A DNA stretch of 64,000 bases from Anammoximicrobium sp964486845 (GTDB taxonomy: Bacteria > Planctomycetota > Planctomycetia > Pirellulales > Pirellulaceae), in assembly GCA_964486845.1 (NCBI GenBank), contig CAZAQY010000007.1, positions 17,295 through 81,294 on the forward strand, written 5' to 3'. The notes beneath the pieces are model-generated. The model was not told where the DNA came from and did no database searches. It saw nothing but the letters and a program-made list of their open reading frames with translations. The position numbers and the translations under genes were made by a program. Shown piece after piece: positions 24,851 through 33,829 of the stretch; the first letter of the stretch is position 1; each line of letters starts with the position of its first letter.

Positions 24851-25300
24851 TCACTCGTCTTGATAAACCACTTGACCGTCGACCACCGTGAGCACCACGC
24901 ACGTGCTGTTGATCTCCACGGGGGCGACGGAAAAGATGTCTCGCGACAAGAGCACAGAATCGGCGAGCATGCCGGGGATGGCGTGGATCATCACTTGCAA
25001 CCCGGCGCGGTCCGCGCGGCGGACCCGTTCCAGCATGGCACCCTCGGGTAACATCTCGTCGCTGGGCAAGCCGCAGGAGCCCGGCGAGTCCAGGTACGGA
25101 TCGAAAAACCAGGCCGTCGTCGAGCCCAGGCTGCCGTCGGTAAAGCCCTTCAGGCCGCCGCGCCGCCGCCAAGCGTCGCCCGTGCCGGCTTTCAGGCCCG
25201 CTTCAACGGGGCCTCGCCAGTGCGGCAACGGCGACATCGCGTAGATCCGCGTTTTGAGTTCGCCGCACTGTCGCAATGCTTCGCAAACGGTGATCGCAGC
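24851..25300 (-). pseudogene. Remnant of a YtcJ-like amidohydrolase (family 3), middle and N-terminus missing
   Basis: The recognisable part begins about 25300 with GELKTRIYAMSPLPHW, runs through GGLKGFTDGSLGSTTAWFF and VMIHAI, then jumps directly to LADSVLLSRDIFSVAPVEI and ends VVDGQVVYQDE. In intact family members roughly 200 residues, including metal ligands and the GSDFP motif, separate those two blocks, and about 300 more precede the first. The frame stays open for 219 codons up to 25510, but the upstream part resembles nothing. The product cannot be an active hydrolase. An assembly error that collapsed the gene is the main alternative. Confidence 0.8.
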
Positions 25301-25590
25301 CCTCTCGCTCCGCGAAAGGGACCTTTCTGTCCCCAAGCCATCGCAGCAACCCCGCAACAGCCGTCCGGCCATCTGCACATCGTTGTGCCCTTGACGAACC
25401 GGCAACAAAATGGGAGCAAGAACATGAGAATTTCTCCAGCAGATTTTTCTCCCCCCATTTTCCTGCCAGTTCCGTCTTTGTCGAGCGTCAGACCCAAAAA
25501 ACTGACGCAACCCGTGGCGGCAGCCCTTCTGGAGCCCTTATAATCTGGGACCAACCTGAAGGCCCCGGCCTGAAACGAAGGGAGACTCCC
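25301..25590 (+). promoter_or_regulatory. Upstream region of the glycosidase cluster
   Basis: No gene is recognised here. A perfect TATAAT is at 25539-25544, 46 bases before the start codon of the glycosidase, without a convincing -35 box. AAGGGAG lies 6-7 bases before that ATG. The stretch also carries the featureless upstream part of the frame that ends in the amidohydrolase remnant. Confidence 0.35.
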
Positions 25591-27033
25591 ATGAGACGAG
25601 GGACGACGATGGTAATGCTCAGCCTTCTCGTGTTCGCCCTCTGCACCACCGCTTGGCCGCAAATGCTCGACCGCACGGATTCTCGTGTGCAAACGACGCT
25701 GAAGACCGGCTGGAGATGCCTGGGGACCATTCAGCCCCGCAGCGTCAGCGAAATCGACGCCGGGCAGAATTGGGCCTTGGGCTGCGAAACGCTGTGCCGC
25801 GACTACATCTACTGGGACACGTACAAGGACTACGTTGCTCCGCTGGGAATCAAAACGATCCGGCTGCAGGGCGGGTGGGCCAAAACAGAGAAGGTCCAAG
25901 GCGTTTACGATTTCGCGTGGCTGGATTATGTCATCGACGACGCCCTCTCAAAGGAGCTGGAAATTTGGCTGGAAACCGACTACGGCAACCCCATCTACGA
26001 AGGCGCGGGGACGGCGGACCTGGGCGCCGGTTTTCCGACGTCCGAGGTCGGCCTGGCGGCTTGGGACCGTTGGGTCGAAGCCGTGGCGACTCGATACAAG
26101 GGCAAGGTCAACAAGTGGGCCATGTGGAACGAGCCGGATATCGGCGTCAAGAAAACGCCCGAGATGATCGCCAACTTCAACATCCGCACGGCGGAAATCA
26201 TCAAGCGGATCATTCCGGATGCCCGGATCGGAGCCTTGTCACTGGCTCGTATCGATCCGAAATACCTGGACGCCTGCCTGAAAGTGATTGCGGACCAAGG
26301 CAAGCTGAGCTTGTTCGAGTGGGTCATTTATCACGGTTACACGAAGAACCCGGACGACGCCTACAAGAACGTCGAGGCGATGAAAGAGGTCGTCCGCAAG
26401 TACGAGCCGCAGTTAAAAATGTGGCAGGGCGAGAACGGCTGTCCCTCGGAACGGGCGTCAAAGTTCGCCCTGTCCGGGCACGACTGGTCGGAACTGACCC
26501 AAGCCAAATGGAACACCCGCCGGATGCTCGGAGACCTCGGCCACGATTGCATCTCGTCGGTCTTCACCATCTGCGATTTCGACCACACCGGGCGCGAAAT
26601 CAACCGCAAAGGCCTGCTGAAGATCAACGACAAGCGAAGTTTGGCCAAAGTCAAGATAGCCTACTACGCCGTTCAGAACGTGGTCTCGGTGTTCGACAAC
26701 AACCTGGTTCGCCAGCAGAACTACGCTTGTATGATCGAATGCGAACAGCCGATCACCTGGTTTGCGTATCGCCACGAAAAGGCGGGCAGCGACGTGTTGG
26801 TCTTCTGGAACGGGACGACGTACCCGCTGGACACCAACGACACCTCGCCGGCCACGATTCGCGTGGAAGGCGGCAAGTTCGCCGACCCGGTGTGGGCGGA
26901 CCTGATTACCGGCCGGATCTACGAAATCCCGGAGGAGTGCAAGAGTCTCGCCGAAGGAACGATGGTCCTCAACAACATCCCGACTTACGACGGGCCGGCG
27001 ATCGTTGCGGATCGAAAGTTGGTTTTGAAGTGA
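25591..27033 (+). CDS. Secreted clan-A glycoside hydrolase-like protein (GH39/cellulase fold)
   Basis: The 480-residue product has a signal peptide (residues 1-24) and a TIM-barrel of the retaining clan GH-A. AMWNEPDI contains the probable acid/base Glu181, and MWQGENG contains the probable nucleophile Glu281, 100 residues later as expected in this clan. A small C-terminal beta domain (about 380-480) follows. The preferred sugar cannot be told from sequence. The gene begins a plus-strand cluster with a beta-helix protein 24 bases downstream and an isomerase-like protein after it, which suggests breakdown of a polysaccharide outside the cytoplasm. AAGGGAG precedes the ATG. Confidence 0.85.
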   Translation: MRRGTTMVMLSLLVFALCTTAWPQMLDRTDSRVQTTLKTGWRCLGTIQPRSVSEIDAGQNWALGCETLCRDYIYWDTYKDYVAPLGIKTIRLQGGWAKTEKVQGVYDFAWLDYVIDDALSKELEIWLETDYGNPIYEGAGTADLGAGFPTSEVGLAAWDRWVEAVATRYKGKVNKWAMWNEPDIGVKKTPEMIANFNIRTAEIIKRIIPDARIGALSLARIDPKYLDACLKVIADQGKLSLFEWVIYHGYTKNPDDAYKNVEAMKEVVRKYEPQLKMWQGENGCPSERASKFALSGHDWSELTQAKWNTRRMLGDLGHDCISSVFTICDFDHTGREINRKGLLKINDKRSLAKVKIAYYAVQNVVSVFDNNLVRQQNYACMIECEQPITWFAYRHEKAGSDVLVFWNGTTYPLDTNDTSPATIRVEGGKFADPVWADLITGRIYEIPEECKSLAEGTMVLNNIPTYDGPAIVADRKLVLK

Positions 27034-27057
27034 TTTGGGTCTGCGAGGAGATACATC

Positions 27058-29073
27058 ATGGTTGCAAACTGCAAGGGTTCTCGTTTTTCGATCGCGATTC
27101 TGACGCTGGCCCTGTCTGCCGCCGCCAACGTCGCTTGGGCCGCGGCGCCCGATCCCCAGGCGATCGAGGAAGTACGGGCCGGCAAGCGGTCTGTGGCGCA
27201 GGCTTCCTGGTGGGGCTTCCAGCCCGAAGAGTCGACCGCCGCGCTGCAGGCGGCCATCGACTCGGGGGCCAAAAAAGTCGTGGTCGAGAAGATGCCTTCG
27301 CCCTGGATCGTCGACACGCTGCGGTTGGCCGGCGACCAGGAGTTGTTCTTTGAACCAGGTGCCGAAGTCCTGGCTAAGAAGGGCGCCTTCCACGGATCGG
27401 CAGATTCCCTGTTCAGCGCCGCCGGCAAGAAGAACGTCAAGCTCATCGGCCCCGGAGCCACGTTGCGCATGCGCCGCGCCGATTACGACGGGCCCGACTA
27501 CAAACACGCCGAATGGCGCCACGTGTTGAAGTTCCACGGCTGTACGGGCATTACGGTCGAAGGCCTGACGCTGGCCGAAAGCGGCGGCGACGCGATCTAC
27601 CTGGGCGCCGGTTCCGGCGGGGCGCCCTGCAAGGACGTGGTGATCCGCGACGTGATCTGCGACCGCAACTACCGGCAGGGGATCAGCGTGATCAGCGCGG
27701 AGAACCTGCTCATCGAACGGTGCGTACTGAAAGACACCGCCGGCACGCCGCCCGCGGCCGGGATCGACTTTGAACCCAACGCGGCCAACGAGCGACTGGT
27801 CAACTGCGTGATGCGCGACTGTACGATCGAGAACAACCAGGGCTATGCCTTGCACATCTACGCCCCCAATCTCGACGCCACGTCTCCGCCGCTGTCGATC
27901 CGCTTCGAGAACTGCGTCACGCGTGGCACCAACGCCCGCTCGGCCAGCATCGTCGTGTCCAGCGGACCGAAAGGGCCTTTGAAAGGTTTGATCGAGCTGA
28001 TCAACTGTCGCTTCGAGGACACGGGCACAACCGCCATCACGATCAACTCGACCACGCCGCGCGGCGTCCGGGTGCGGATGGTCGATTGCACGCTGGCCGA
28101 TCCGGCGGAGGAGTCGAAGGTCGCGGCGCCGATCACGCTGCAAACCCGGCCCGACAGCCTGGAACCGTTGGGCGGGATCGAGTTCGCTGGCGTGACCATC
28201 CGCGAGCGGATCGACCGGCCGCTGATCAAGTACAACGATCCGGCCGGCGTGGCGCTGGCCGACGTGACCGGCAGCATCACCGTGGAGCGCGGCGGACAGC
28301 GGCAGGAGTTTCGGCTGGACGAGCCGACACTGGCCAAGCTGATTCCTCTCGACCCCGCCACGCGCGTCCCCCGCTGGCCGTTGAACAAGACGCCGCTGGC
28401 GGTGTCTCAGCCTGGCACGTTCGCGGGCGGCAAGCTCCCGGCCCTGCGCGTGCGAGGCGACGCGTTGTTCCTCATCCCCGCGCGGCAGGGCGAGAACGTG
28501 TCCTTGCGTCTGGCCTCGCAAGCGGTCGGACGCGGCGGCGGCCAAGCGACTCCGGTCCGAATCGTCAGTCCGTCGGGCAAGCAGGTAAAGCGGCTGGCGG
28601 TCGAGTTTCTGCAGGAGGCCGAGGCCGAGTTCACCGCCGCCGAGACCGGCGTCTACCGCCTGGAATGCCAGGCCGGTTCGCACACGATCCGCGTGGCGTC
28701 CGGCAGTCACGCGCCGCTGGTTGCCAGCGACGCGGGGCCCATCCATCTGCTAAACACGGCCGGCGAGTTCTATTTCCTCGTCCCGGCGGGTGTGAAGGAG
28801 TTCGCGGTGCGATTCTGGGGCGAGGGCGACTTGGAACGCGTCAGCGCGGCCGTCTTCGATCCCTCGGGCACGCAGGTCTGGAAGCAGGACGACATCACCA
28901 CGGCTCAGTCCTGCCAGATCCAGCGCAAGGACACGGCCCGCGACGAGGTGTGGAGGCTGAAGCTCAGCCGGTCCAAGATCGGCGTGCTCGAAGACCACCA
29001 TGTGGAGATGCGCGGGATTCCCACGATCCTCGGATTCCGACCGGAGGGGCTGTTGGCCCCGGCAGAGCGTTGA
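27058..29073 (+). CDS. Secreted right-handed parallel beta-helix protein (pectate-lyase-like fold)
   Basis: The 671-residue product has a signal peptide cleaved near AWA-AAP (about residue 29). Residues about 80-400 show the turn pattern of a parallel beta-helix: short strands with repeated V-x-I, G-I-x-V-E-G-L-T-L, CVLKDT and CRFEDT blocks, as in polysaccharide lyases and GH28 enzymes. The C-terminal third (about 440-670) looks like a beta-sandwich of unknown role. I cannot identify the catalytic site. GAGGAG sits 7 bases before the ATG, and the gap to the upstream glycosidase is 24 bases, so the two are probably co-transcribed. Confidence 0.85.
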   Translation: MVANCKGSRFSIAILTLALSAAANVAWAAAPDPQAIEEVRAGKRSVAQASWWGFQPEESTAALQAAIDSGAKKVVVEKMPSPWIVDTLRLAGDQELFFEPGAEVLAKKGAFHGSADSLFSAAGKKNVKLIGPGATLRMRRADYDGPDYKHAEWRHVLKFHGCTGITVEGLTLAESGGDAIYLGAGSGGAPCKDVVIRDVICDRNYRQGISVISAENLLIERCVLKDTAGTPPAAGIDFEPNAANERLVNCVMRDCTIENNQGYALHIYAPNLDATSPPLSIRFENCVTRGTNARSASIVVSSGPKGPLKGLIELINCRFEDTGTTAITINSTTPRGVRVRMVDCTLADPAEESKVAAPITLQTRPDSLEPLGGIEFAGVTIRERIDRPLIKYNDPAGVALADVTGSITVERGGQRQEFRLDEPTLAKLIPLDPATRVPRWPLNKTPLAVSQPGTFAGGKLPALRVRGDALFLIPARQGENVSLRLASQAVGRGGGQATPVRIVSPSGKQVKRLAVEFLQEAEAEFTAAETGVYRLECQAGSHTIRVASGSHAPLVASDAGPIHLLNTAGEFYFLVPAGVKEFAVRFWGEGDLERVSAAVFDPSGTQVWKQDDITTAQSCQIQRKDTARDEVWRLKLSRSKIGVLEDHHVEMRGIPTILGFRPEGLLAPAER

Positions 29074-29118
29074 GACAGTGCAGATCGAGTTGCCTATTTG
29101 ACCTCCAGGAGATGAAGT

Positions 29119-30018
29119 ATGTCCGACCGGCAAGTATTGATTTCGCGGCGTGCTTTCCTCGTGCAAGGCGGCGGTGTGATGGCCGCCGCCGTGGCGGCAT
29201 CCCACGGCGTGTCGCAGGCGGCCGACGGCAGGCCGGCGAACATGCATTTTGGGTTTACGAGCTACCAGTGGGGCCAGGACTGGGACGTCCCCACGACGAT
29301 TGCCAATTGCACCAAGGCCGGAGTCTTTGGCGTCGAACTGCGCACGAGCCTAGGATACGCCCACGGAGTCGAATTGGAACTCGACGCCCAGCGCCGCCAC
29401 GAGGTTCGCAAGCGGTTCCAGGACAGCCCCGTGACGCTGGTCGGCTTGGCCACCAGCGAACGGTTCGATTGGCCCGAGTCCGAGAAAGTCAAGGCCGCGA
29501 TCGAGCAAAGCAAGGCGTTCGCGAAACTGAGCCACGACCTGGGCTCCAGCGGCATCCGCGTGTTCCCCAACAACTACCACAAGGACATCCCCGCCGAGCA
29601 GACGATCGCCCAGATCGCCCGAGCGGTGAGCGAAGTGGGCGCATTCGCCGCCGACTACGGCCAGCAGGTCCGCTTGGAGGCCCACGGGCCGGCGGGCGAT
29701 CTGCCCTCGATTCGGGCCATCATGGATCAGGTCACGCAGCCCAACGTCCGCGTCAAGCTCAACAGCGAGAAACGCAACACCGAGGGGCAGGGGTTCGAGC
29801 ACCAGTTCAACCTGGTCAAGGACTTGCTGGGCGGCACCTTGCACTTGCACGAACTCGACAAGCCGGACTTTCCCTACCAGTTGCAGGTCAACCTGCTGCG
29901 CAAGATCGGCTGGAACGGCTGGGCCCTACTGGAGGCCTCGGCCAAGGTGCCCGACCGAGTCCAGGCTCTAATCCAGCAGCGCGAACTGTGGGATGGCCTG
30001 ATGGCCAGGGCATCGTGA
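29119..30018 (+). CDS. Tat-exported sugar phosphate isomerase/epimerase-like TIM-barrel protein
   Basis: The 299-residue product starts with a twin-arginine signal (SRRAFLVQGG, residues 9-18) and an Ala-rich hydrophobic stretch ending near SQAADG. The rest is an AP-endonuclease-2/xylose-isomerase-like barrel: HFGFTSYQWG, GVELRTS, SSGIRVFPNN, VRLEAHG, VRVKLNSE and LHLHELD carry the usual metal-ligand positions (Glu, His, Asn/Asp). Planctomycetes often export such proteins; the substrate is unknown. AGGAG is 8 bases upstream and 45 bases separate it from the preceding gene, so it closes the three-gene cluster. Confidence 0.85.
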   Translation: MSDRQVLISRRAFLVQGGGVMAAAVAASHGVSQAADGRPANMHFGFTSYQWGQDWDVPTTIANCTKAGVFGVELRTSLGYAHGVELELDAQRRHEVRKRFQDSPVTLVGLATSERFDWPESEKVKAAIEQSKAFAKLSHDLGSSGIRVFPNNYHKDIPAEQTIAQIARAVSEVGAFAADYGQQVRLEAHGPAGDLPSIRAIMDQVTQPNVRVKLNSEKRNTEGQGFEHQFNLVKDLLGGTLHLHELDKPDFPYQLQVNLLRKIGWNGWALLEASAKVPDRVQALIQQRELWDGLMARAS

Positions 30019-30158
30019 CGCGGACCCGTGCCCTCAGTGCGGTGGTTTTCTGCCGGCCGAGTGATTCTGACACCCTTGCACAAGGCCGGCCGGCGAGAAA
30101 TAATGATGCCTCGTGATTGTCCCGAAGGCCGCGCTGCAACTTTATCGAGTCTCCTGCC

Positions 30159-31223
30159 ATGCGTTTCCGATTCCTCGACCGAATCACACAATTAGAACCC
30201 GGCAAACAAATCGAGGCGGTCAAGCACCTCTTCGCCACGGAGGGCTACCTCGAGGACCATTTCCCGCGGTTTCCGATCATGCCCGGCGTGTTGATGCTGG
30301 AAGCCATGTACCAAGCCGGTCTGTGGCTAGTTCGCAGGACAGAAGATTTTGCCCATTCGATCGTGGAACTGAAGGAGGCGCGGAACGTCAAGTTCAGCGG
30401 GTTCGTCAAGCCGGGGCAAGACCTGGTGGTGACGGCCGAGATCAAGAAGCAGGACGGCGACTTTACGACGCTGATGACTCAGGGGACCGTCGACGGCAAA
30501 GTCGTGGCCAGCGCCAGGCTGGTTGTCGAGGCATTTCAGCTGCCGGATCGGTATCCGCAATTTGCAGCCAGCAACAATTATCTGATGAGGAAGGTGCGGC
30601 GGCAATTTGGACGCGTGATGTCGGGCGTTCCCGACCCTCCACCTAACGCGGGGTTTTCGTCGCGTTGGCTATGGATCGATCGTTTCGTCGAATTTGTTCG
30701 CGGGAATCGAGCCGTGGCCATCAAGAATGTGAGTCTGACGGAAGATCCCATCAGTGAGTATTTGCCCGGCATGTCCGTGCTGCCTTGCTCGTTGGTGGTC
30801 GAAGGGCTCGCCTGGACCGGTGGGATCCTGGCAAACGACCAGTGTGGTTTCCGGGAACGGACGGTCTTGGCGAAGGTCAAGAAGGCCGTGTTTCACCGCC
30901 CACCGCTGGCGGGCGACCAAGTCAGATACACCGCGGTGATCGAAGGGCTCGAACCCGAAGGTGCGTTCATTCGCGGTACCAGCCATATCGGTGATGAACT
31001 CCAGGCCGAAGTGGACATCTTTCTTGCGCACTTGGGAGACCGCTTCGAGGAAGTCGAAGGCGATCTGATCGATCCTGCCGACATGCTGGCGACGCTCCGG
31101 CTGTGGGGCATGTACGAGGTGGGGCGCACCGCTTCCGGGGACTGCCTCGACGTCGCGGAAAAGCTGTTGGAAGGCGAGCGCCAGGCCCAGGCAGAAGAAG
31201 GGGAAGCCGGCCCACTCACTTGA
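30159..31223 (+). CDS. Tandem hot-dog protein, FabZ/FabA-like 3-hydroxyacyl dehydratase-related
   Basis: I chose the ATG at 30159 (MRFRFLDRITQLEPG) over a TTG 42 bases upstream, because FabZ-like proteins begin with this motif. The 354-residue product contains two hot-dog domains. The first (about 1-150) has LEDHFPRFPIMPGVLMLEAM with the catalytic His and a Glu-bearing helix. The second (about 170-320) has EYLPGMSVLPCSLVVEGLAW, in which the His-Phe-Pro motif is replaced, so only the first half can be a normal dehydratase site. Lipid or polyunsaturated-like fatty acid synthesis is a reasonable role. The last 8 bases overlap the convergent gene at 31216. Confidence 0.85.
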   Translation: MRFRFLDRITQLEPGKQIEAVKHLFATEGYLEDHFPRFPIMPGVLMLEAMYQAGLWLVRRTEDFAHSIVELKEARNVKFSGFVKPGQDLVVTAEIKKQDGDFTTLMTQGTVDGKVVASARLVVEAFQLPDRYPQFAASNNYLMRKVRRQFGRVMSGVPDPPPNAGFSSRWLWIDRFVEFVRGNRAVAIKNVSLTEDPISEYLPGMSVLPCSLVVEGLAWTGGILANDQCGFRERTVLAKVKKAVFHRPPLAGDQVRYTAVIEGLEPEGAFIRGTSHIGDELQAEVDIFLAHLGDRFEEVEGDLIDPADMLATLRLWGMYEVGRTASGDCLDVAEKLLEGERQAQAEEGEAGPLT

Positions 31224-32445
31224 CCAGCTTCGGTTCGGAGGCGTCTTTGCCGGCAATCTTGTTGAACGCCTCGTTGAACGCCTGGACCATGTCGGCGTAA
31301 CCGACCGAAGGAGACTCGACAGGCGTGGTGACGAGGTAACTCCGGCCGTCTCCGGTGACCAGTTGGCGCATCAACCGGCTGGGCTGCCCGACCGTGATCG
31401 TGTGGATGTGAAAGCCGGCCGCCGCCAGTTGCGCAGCGACGGTCTTCGGGTTCGGGTCGCCGGCGCTGGCGCCGTCGCCGATCAGAATCAGGATCTTCTT
31501 GGCGTCATTTCGCGAGGCGGGCCCGGTGGCGATCTGGCGGCCGCCGGTCTGGCCTTGGGAACTGCCGTCAAGAGCCAGTCCGATGCGGGGCGACTCACCC
31601 GGGTAGCGGCCACCGCCCCGGTCGATGTAGCTCTGATACGAGTAAAGAAAGGCATCGGGTCGGTTGATATCCAACAGATCTTTGAGCGTCGCGGCATCGT
31701 TGCTCAGGCCGCCTTCCAGTCCGGTGTCGACAGCAAAGCCGGAGATGCCAATGAGGTCGTCGGGGTAATTCGCGACCACATAGTCGACGAACAGCTCCGC
31801 CGACTCTTTCAACGCTCGTTTGGCGTTCAATGGGTAACTGGCAGGCGGACTTTCGCCGGGCGCGTACTCGTCGGGACGTGGCTTCAGCAAGGCACTGGTC
31901 TGGTCGATCATCAGGACGAAATCACGAGGCCCCGTCACGTCCCGTCCGCCCGTGGCGATGGCTTCGGCGCCGGCCGAGTAACTCGTGTGCCCCAAGACCC
32001 TGCCAAAGAAAGAGTCGAAATTCCATTGAGCGGTCACACGGACCGCATTCATTTCCAGATTCGGCCTGATTCCAGGATCGAAGATCCTTAGGACTGGGTC
32101 CCAGCGGCCTACTTCGACTTGAGGGATCACGCCGGGCTGGTTCAATTGGAAGTAGTGCTCGGCCACCAGCCGAGCTTCGTTGCGGTTCACCGCCGGTTCG
32201 CTACGTTCCAGAACGGCGGCCGCCGCCAATGCAGCGGCGTCTGCGGCGTTTTGCGCCACGGCCCGGTGGTGGACCGTCACGCCGATGTCGATGGCGAACG
32301 CGAGCAGGCCCATCAGTACAATGATCATCAAGGCGAACAGGATGAGGACGGCCCCTTTGCGACGCCAACGGAAGCGCTGCCGACGCTTGGGGTTAGCGGG
32401 CCGAACGGCATTTTTCGAAGATGAAGTGGCAGTGGTTGCGTGCAT
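31216..32445 (-). CDS. TadE/TadG-like membrane protein with VWA domain
   Basis: The chosen ATG at 32445 has AGGTGAG 7 bases upstream; upstream in-frame codons to 32502 are not needed. The 409-residue product has an Arg-rich start, one membrane segment (GAVLILFALMIIVLMGLLAFAIDIG) as in TadE/TadG pilus-assembly proteins, then the typical AVAQNAADAAALAAA helix. A von Willebrand factor A domain follows from about 185 (DFVLMIDQTSA, later KKILILIGDGASAG). The MIDAS motif is D-x-T-x-A rather than D-x-S-x-S, so metal binding may be altered. No other tad genes are nearby. Confidence 0.85.
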   Translation of the reverse strand: MHATTATSSSKNAVRPANPKRRQRFRWRRKGAVLILFALMIIVLMGLLAFAIDIGVTVHHRAVAQNAADAAALAAAAVLERSEPAVNRNEARLVAEHYFQLNQPGVIPQVEVGRWDPVLRIFDPGIRPNLEMNAVRVTAQWNFDSFFGRVLGHTSYSAGAEAIATGGRDVTGPRDFVLMIDQTSALLKPRPDEYAPGESPPASYPLNAKRALKESAELFVDYVVANYPDDLIGISGFAVDTGLEGGLSNDAATLKDLLDINRPDAFLYSYQSYIDRGGGRYPGESPRIGLALDGSSQGQTGGRQIATGPASRNDAKKILILIGDGASAGDPNPKTVAAQLAAAGFHIHTITVGQPSRLMRQLVTGDGRSYLVTTPVESPSVGYADMVQAFNEAFNKIAGKDASEPKLVK

Positions 32446-32490
32446 GAGGAATCTCACCTGATCGACAGGAAATGTCAATACCACACCTAG

Positions 32491-32519
32491 AGTATAGGTC
32501 ACACAGGCATGATTGGCAG
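32491..32519 (-). promoter_or_regulatory. Candidate promoter for the TadG-like gene
   Basis: On the minus strand CTGCCA (32519-32514), 17 bases, then TATACT (32496-32491). This is 46 bases upstream of the start codon at 32445. Confidence 0.4.
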
Positions 32520-32746
32520 ATTTCTGCTGCCTGGGCTCCTGTTAGTGGTTCCTCGTGGAATTTGCGGCCCGTATCGTTCAGGACGACGCTGGCGGCCTGG
32601 AGAGCAAGTCGCTGCTCACAACCAAGCTGCGCATGTCCGTGGCGTGGCCGGGTGGGATCCAGGTTGGGAATAGGGTACACTCTTCCCAAGGCTGGGCGCA
32701 GCCCTGATGACTTGCGGACCTCAAAATCGTCGATCGAGATGGAATC

Positions 32747-33802
32747 ATGACCGAGTCCGGTCGGAAGAAACGGCTGGTGAATTACGCCAGCTGCGCAGGC
32801 TGAGCGGGCAAGTTGCCCCAGGAGGGCACTGCACAGGTGGTGCAGAACTTGCCGCGAGTTGACGATCCCAACCTGATCGTCGGAACCGAAGGGTTCAGCG
32901 ACGCAGGCGTGTACCGGCTGCGCGATGATCTGCTGATCGTCCAGTCGCTGGACTTCTTCCCGCCGCTGGTCGACGACCCGTTCGTGTTCGGCCAGATCGC
33001 CGCAGCCAATTCGCTGTCCGACGTGTACGCGATGGGTGCTCGGCCGACCACCGCGTTGAACATCGTCGCTTTCCCCGACAATCAACTGGAACTGGACATC
33101 CTGAGCGAAATCCTCCGCGGCGGCGGGGATCGGGTCAGCCTGGCCGGAGCGGTGATCGTCGGCGGACATTCGGTTCGCGACGCCGAAATCAAGTACGGAT
33201 TGAGCGTGACCGGCGTCGTGCATCCGCAGCATCTGCTGACGAATCAACGGGCCCGCCCCGGCGACGCGCTGGTGCTGACAAAGGCCTTGGGGACAGGCTT
33301 CATCACGACGGCCTTCAAAGCCGAATCTTGCCCGGCGGAGACATTCGCGGCGGGGTGCGCCAGCATGACGCAGTTGAACGCTGCCGGATGCGATGCCGCG
33401 AGAGAGCTAAAGGCCAACGCCTGTACGGATATCACTGGGTTTGGTCTGGCGGGTCATGCGGGGGAAATGGCCGAAGCCAGCGGCGTGACGGCGATGCTGG
33501 AAGTCCACCGGTTGCCGATCCTGCCAGGGGCTGCCGCCCTTGCCCAACAGGGAAACCAGAACCGCGCCAACCGCTCGAACCGAGCCTTTGCGGAACGTGG
33601 GATGCGCGTCGAAGGTCGTCCCGATGAATTGCTGGCCGAGTTCCTGTTCGACCCTCAGACCTCCGGCGGTCTGCTGATCAGCGTCCCGCAGCAGCGCGCG
33701 GATCAACTGGTTGCGTACGCCCAAGCCGCCGGCGCGACCGCAACGTGCATCGTCGGATCGATCCTGCCGCGACACGACGCGCGCATCGTTGTTCGCCCGT
33801 GA
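32747..33802 (+). CDS. selD: Selenide, water dikinase (selenophosphate synthetase), selenoprotein with in-frame UGA
   Basis: The gene makes selenophosphate from selenide and ATP. The true start is the ATG at 32747: the frame reads M-T-E-S-G-R-K-K-R-L, then NYASCAG, an in-frame TGA (32801-32803, codon 19), then AGKL and continues to 33802. Intact SelD proteins have Cys or Sec at exactly this active-site place, followed by the conserved Lys (here Lys22). Downstream motifs agree: SLDFFPP, ANSLSDVYAMGARP, GGHSVRD, TKALGTG, DITGFGLAGH and DPQTSGG. The full product is 351 residues. Standard gene callers would start at TTG 32813 and lose the active site. A SECIS-like hairpin follows the UGA. The organism must therefore decode UGA as Sec; selA, selB and selC are not in this window. 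Confidence 0.93.
32829..32845 (+). promoter_or_regulatory. SECIS-like hairpin of selD
   Basis: CTGCAC (32829-32834) pairs perfectly with GTGCAG (32840-32845) around the loop AGGTG. The loop begins 31 bases after the UGA and has a G in its first two bases, which fits the published bacterial SECIS pattern (loop 16-37 bases downstream of UGA, G near the loop start). Confidence 0.7.
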
Positions 33803-33829
33803 GCGTCTTTGGTCTTTGAGTCGGGCGTT

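Noticed and set aside
26458..28746. Minus-strand open frame of 762 codons opposite the glycosidase and beta-helix genes
   Set aside because: It has shadow composition and no recognisable family, while the plus-strand genes have signal peptides, ribosome binding sites and known folds.
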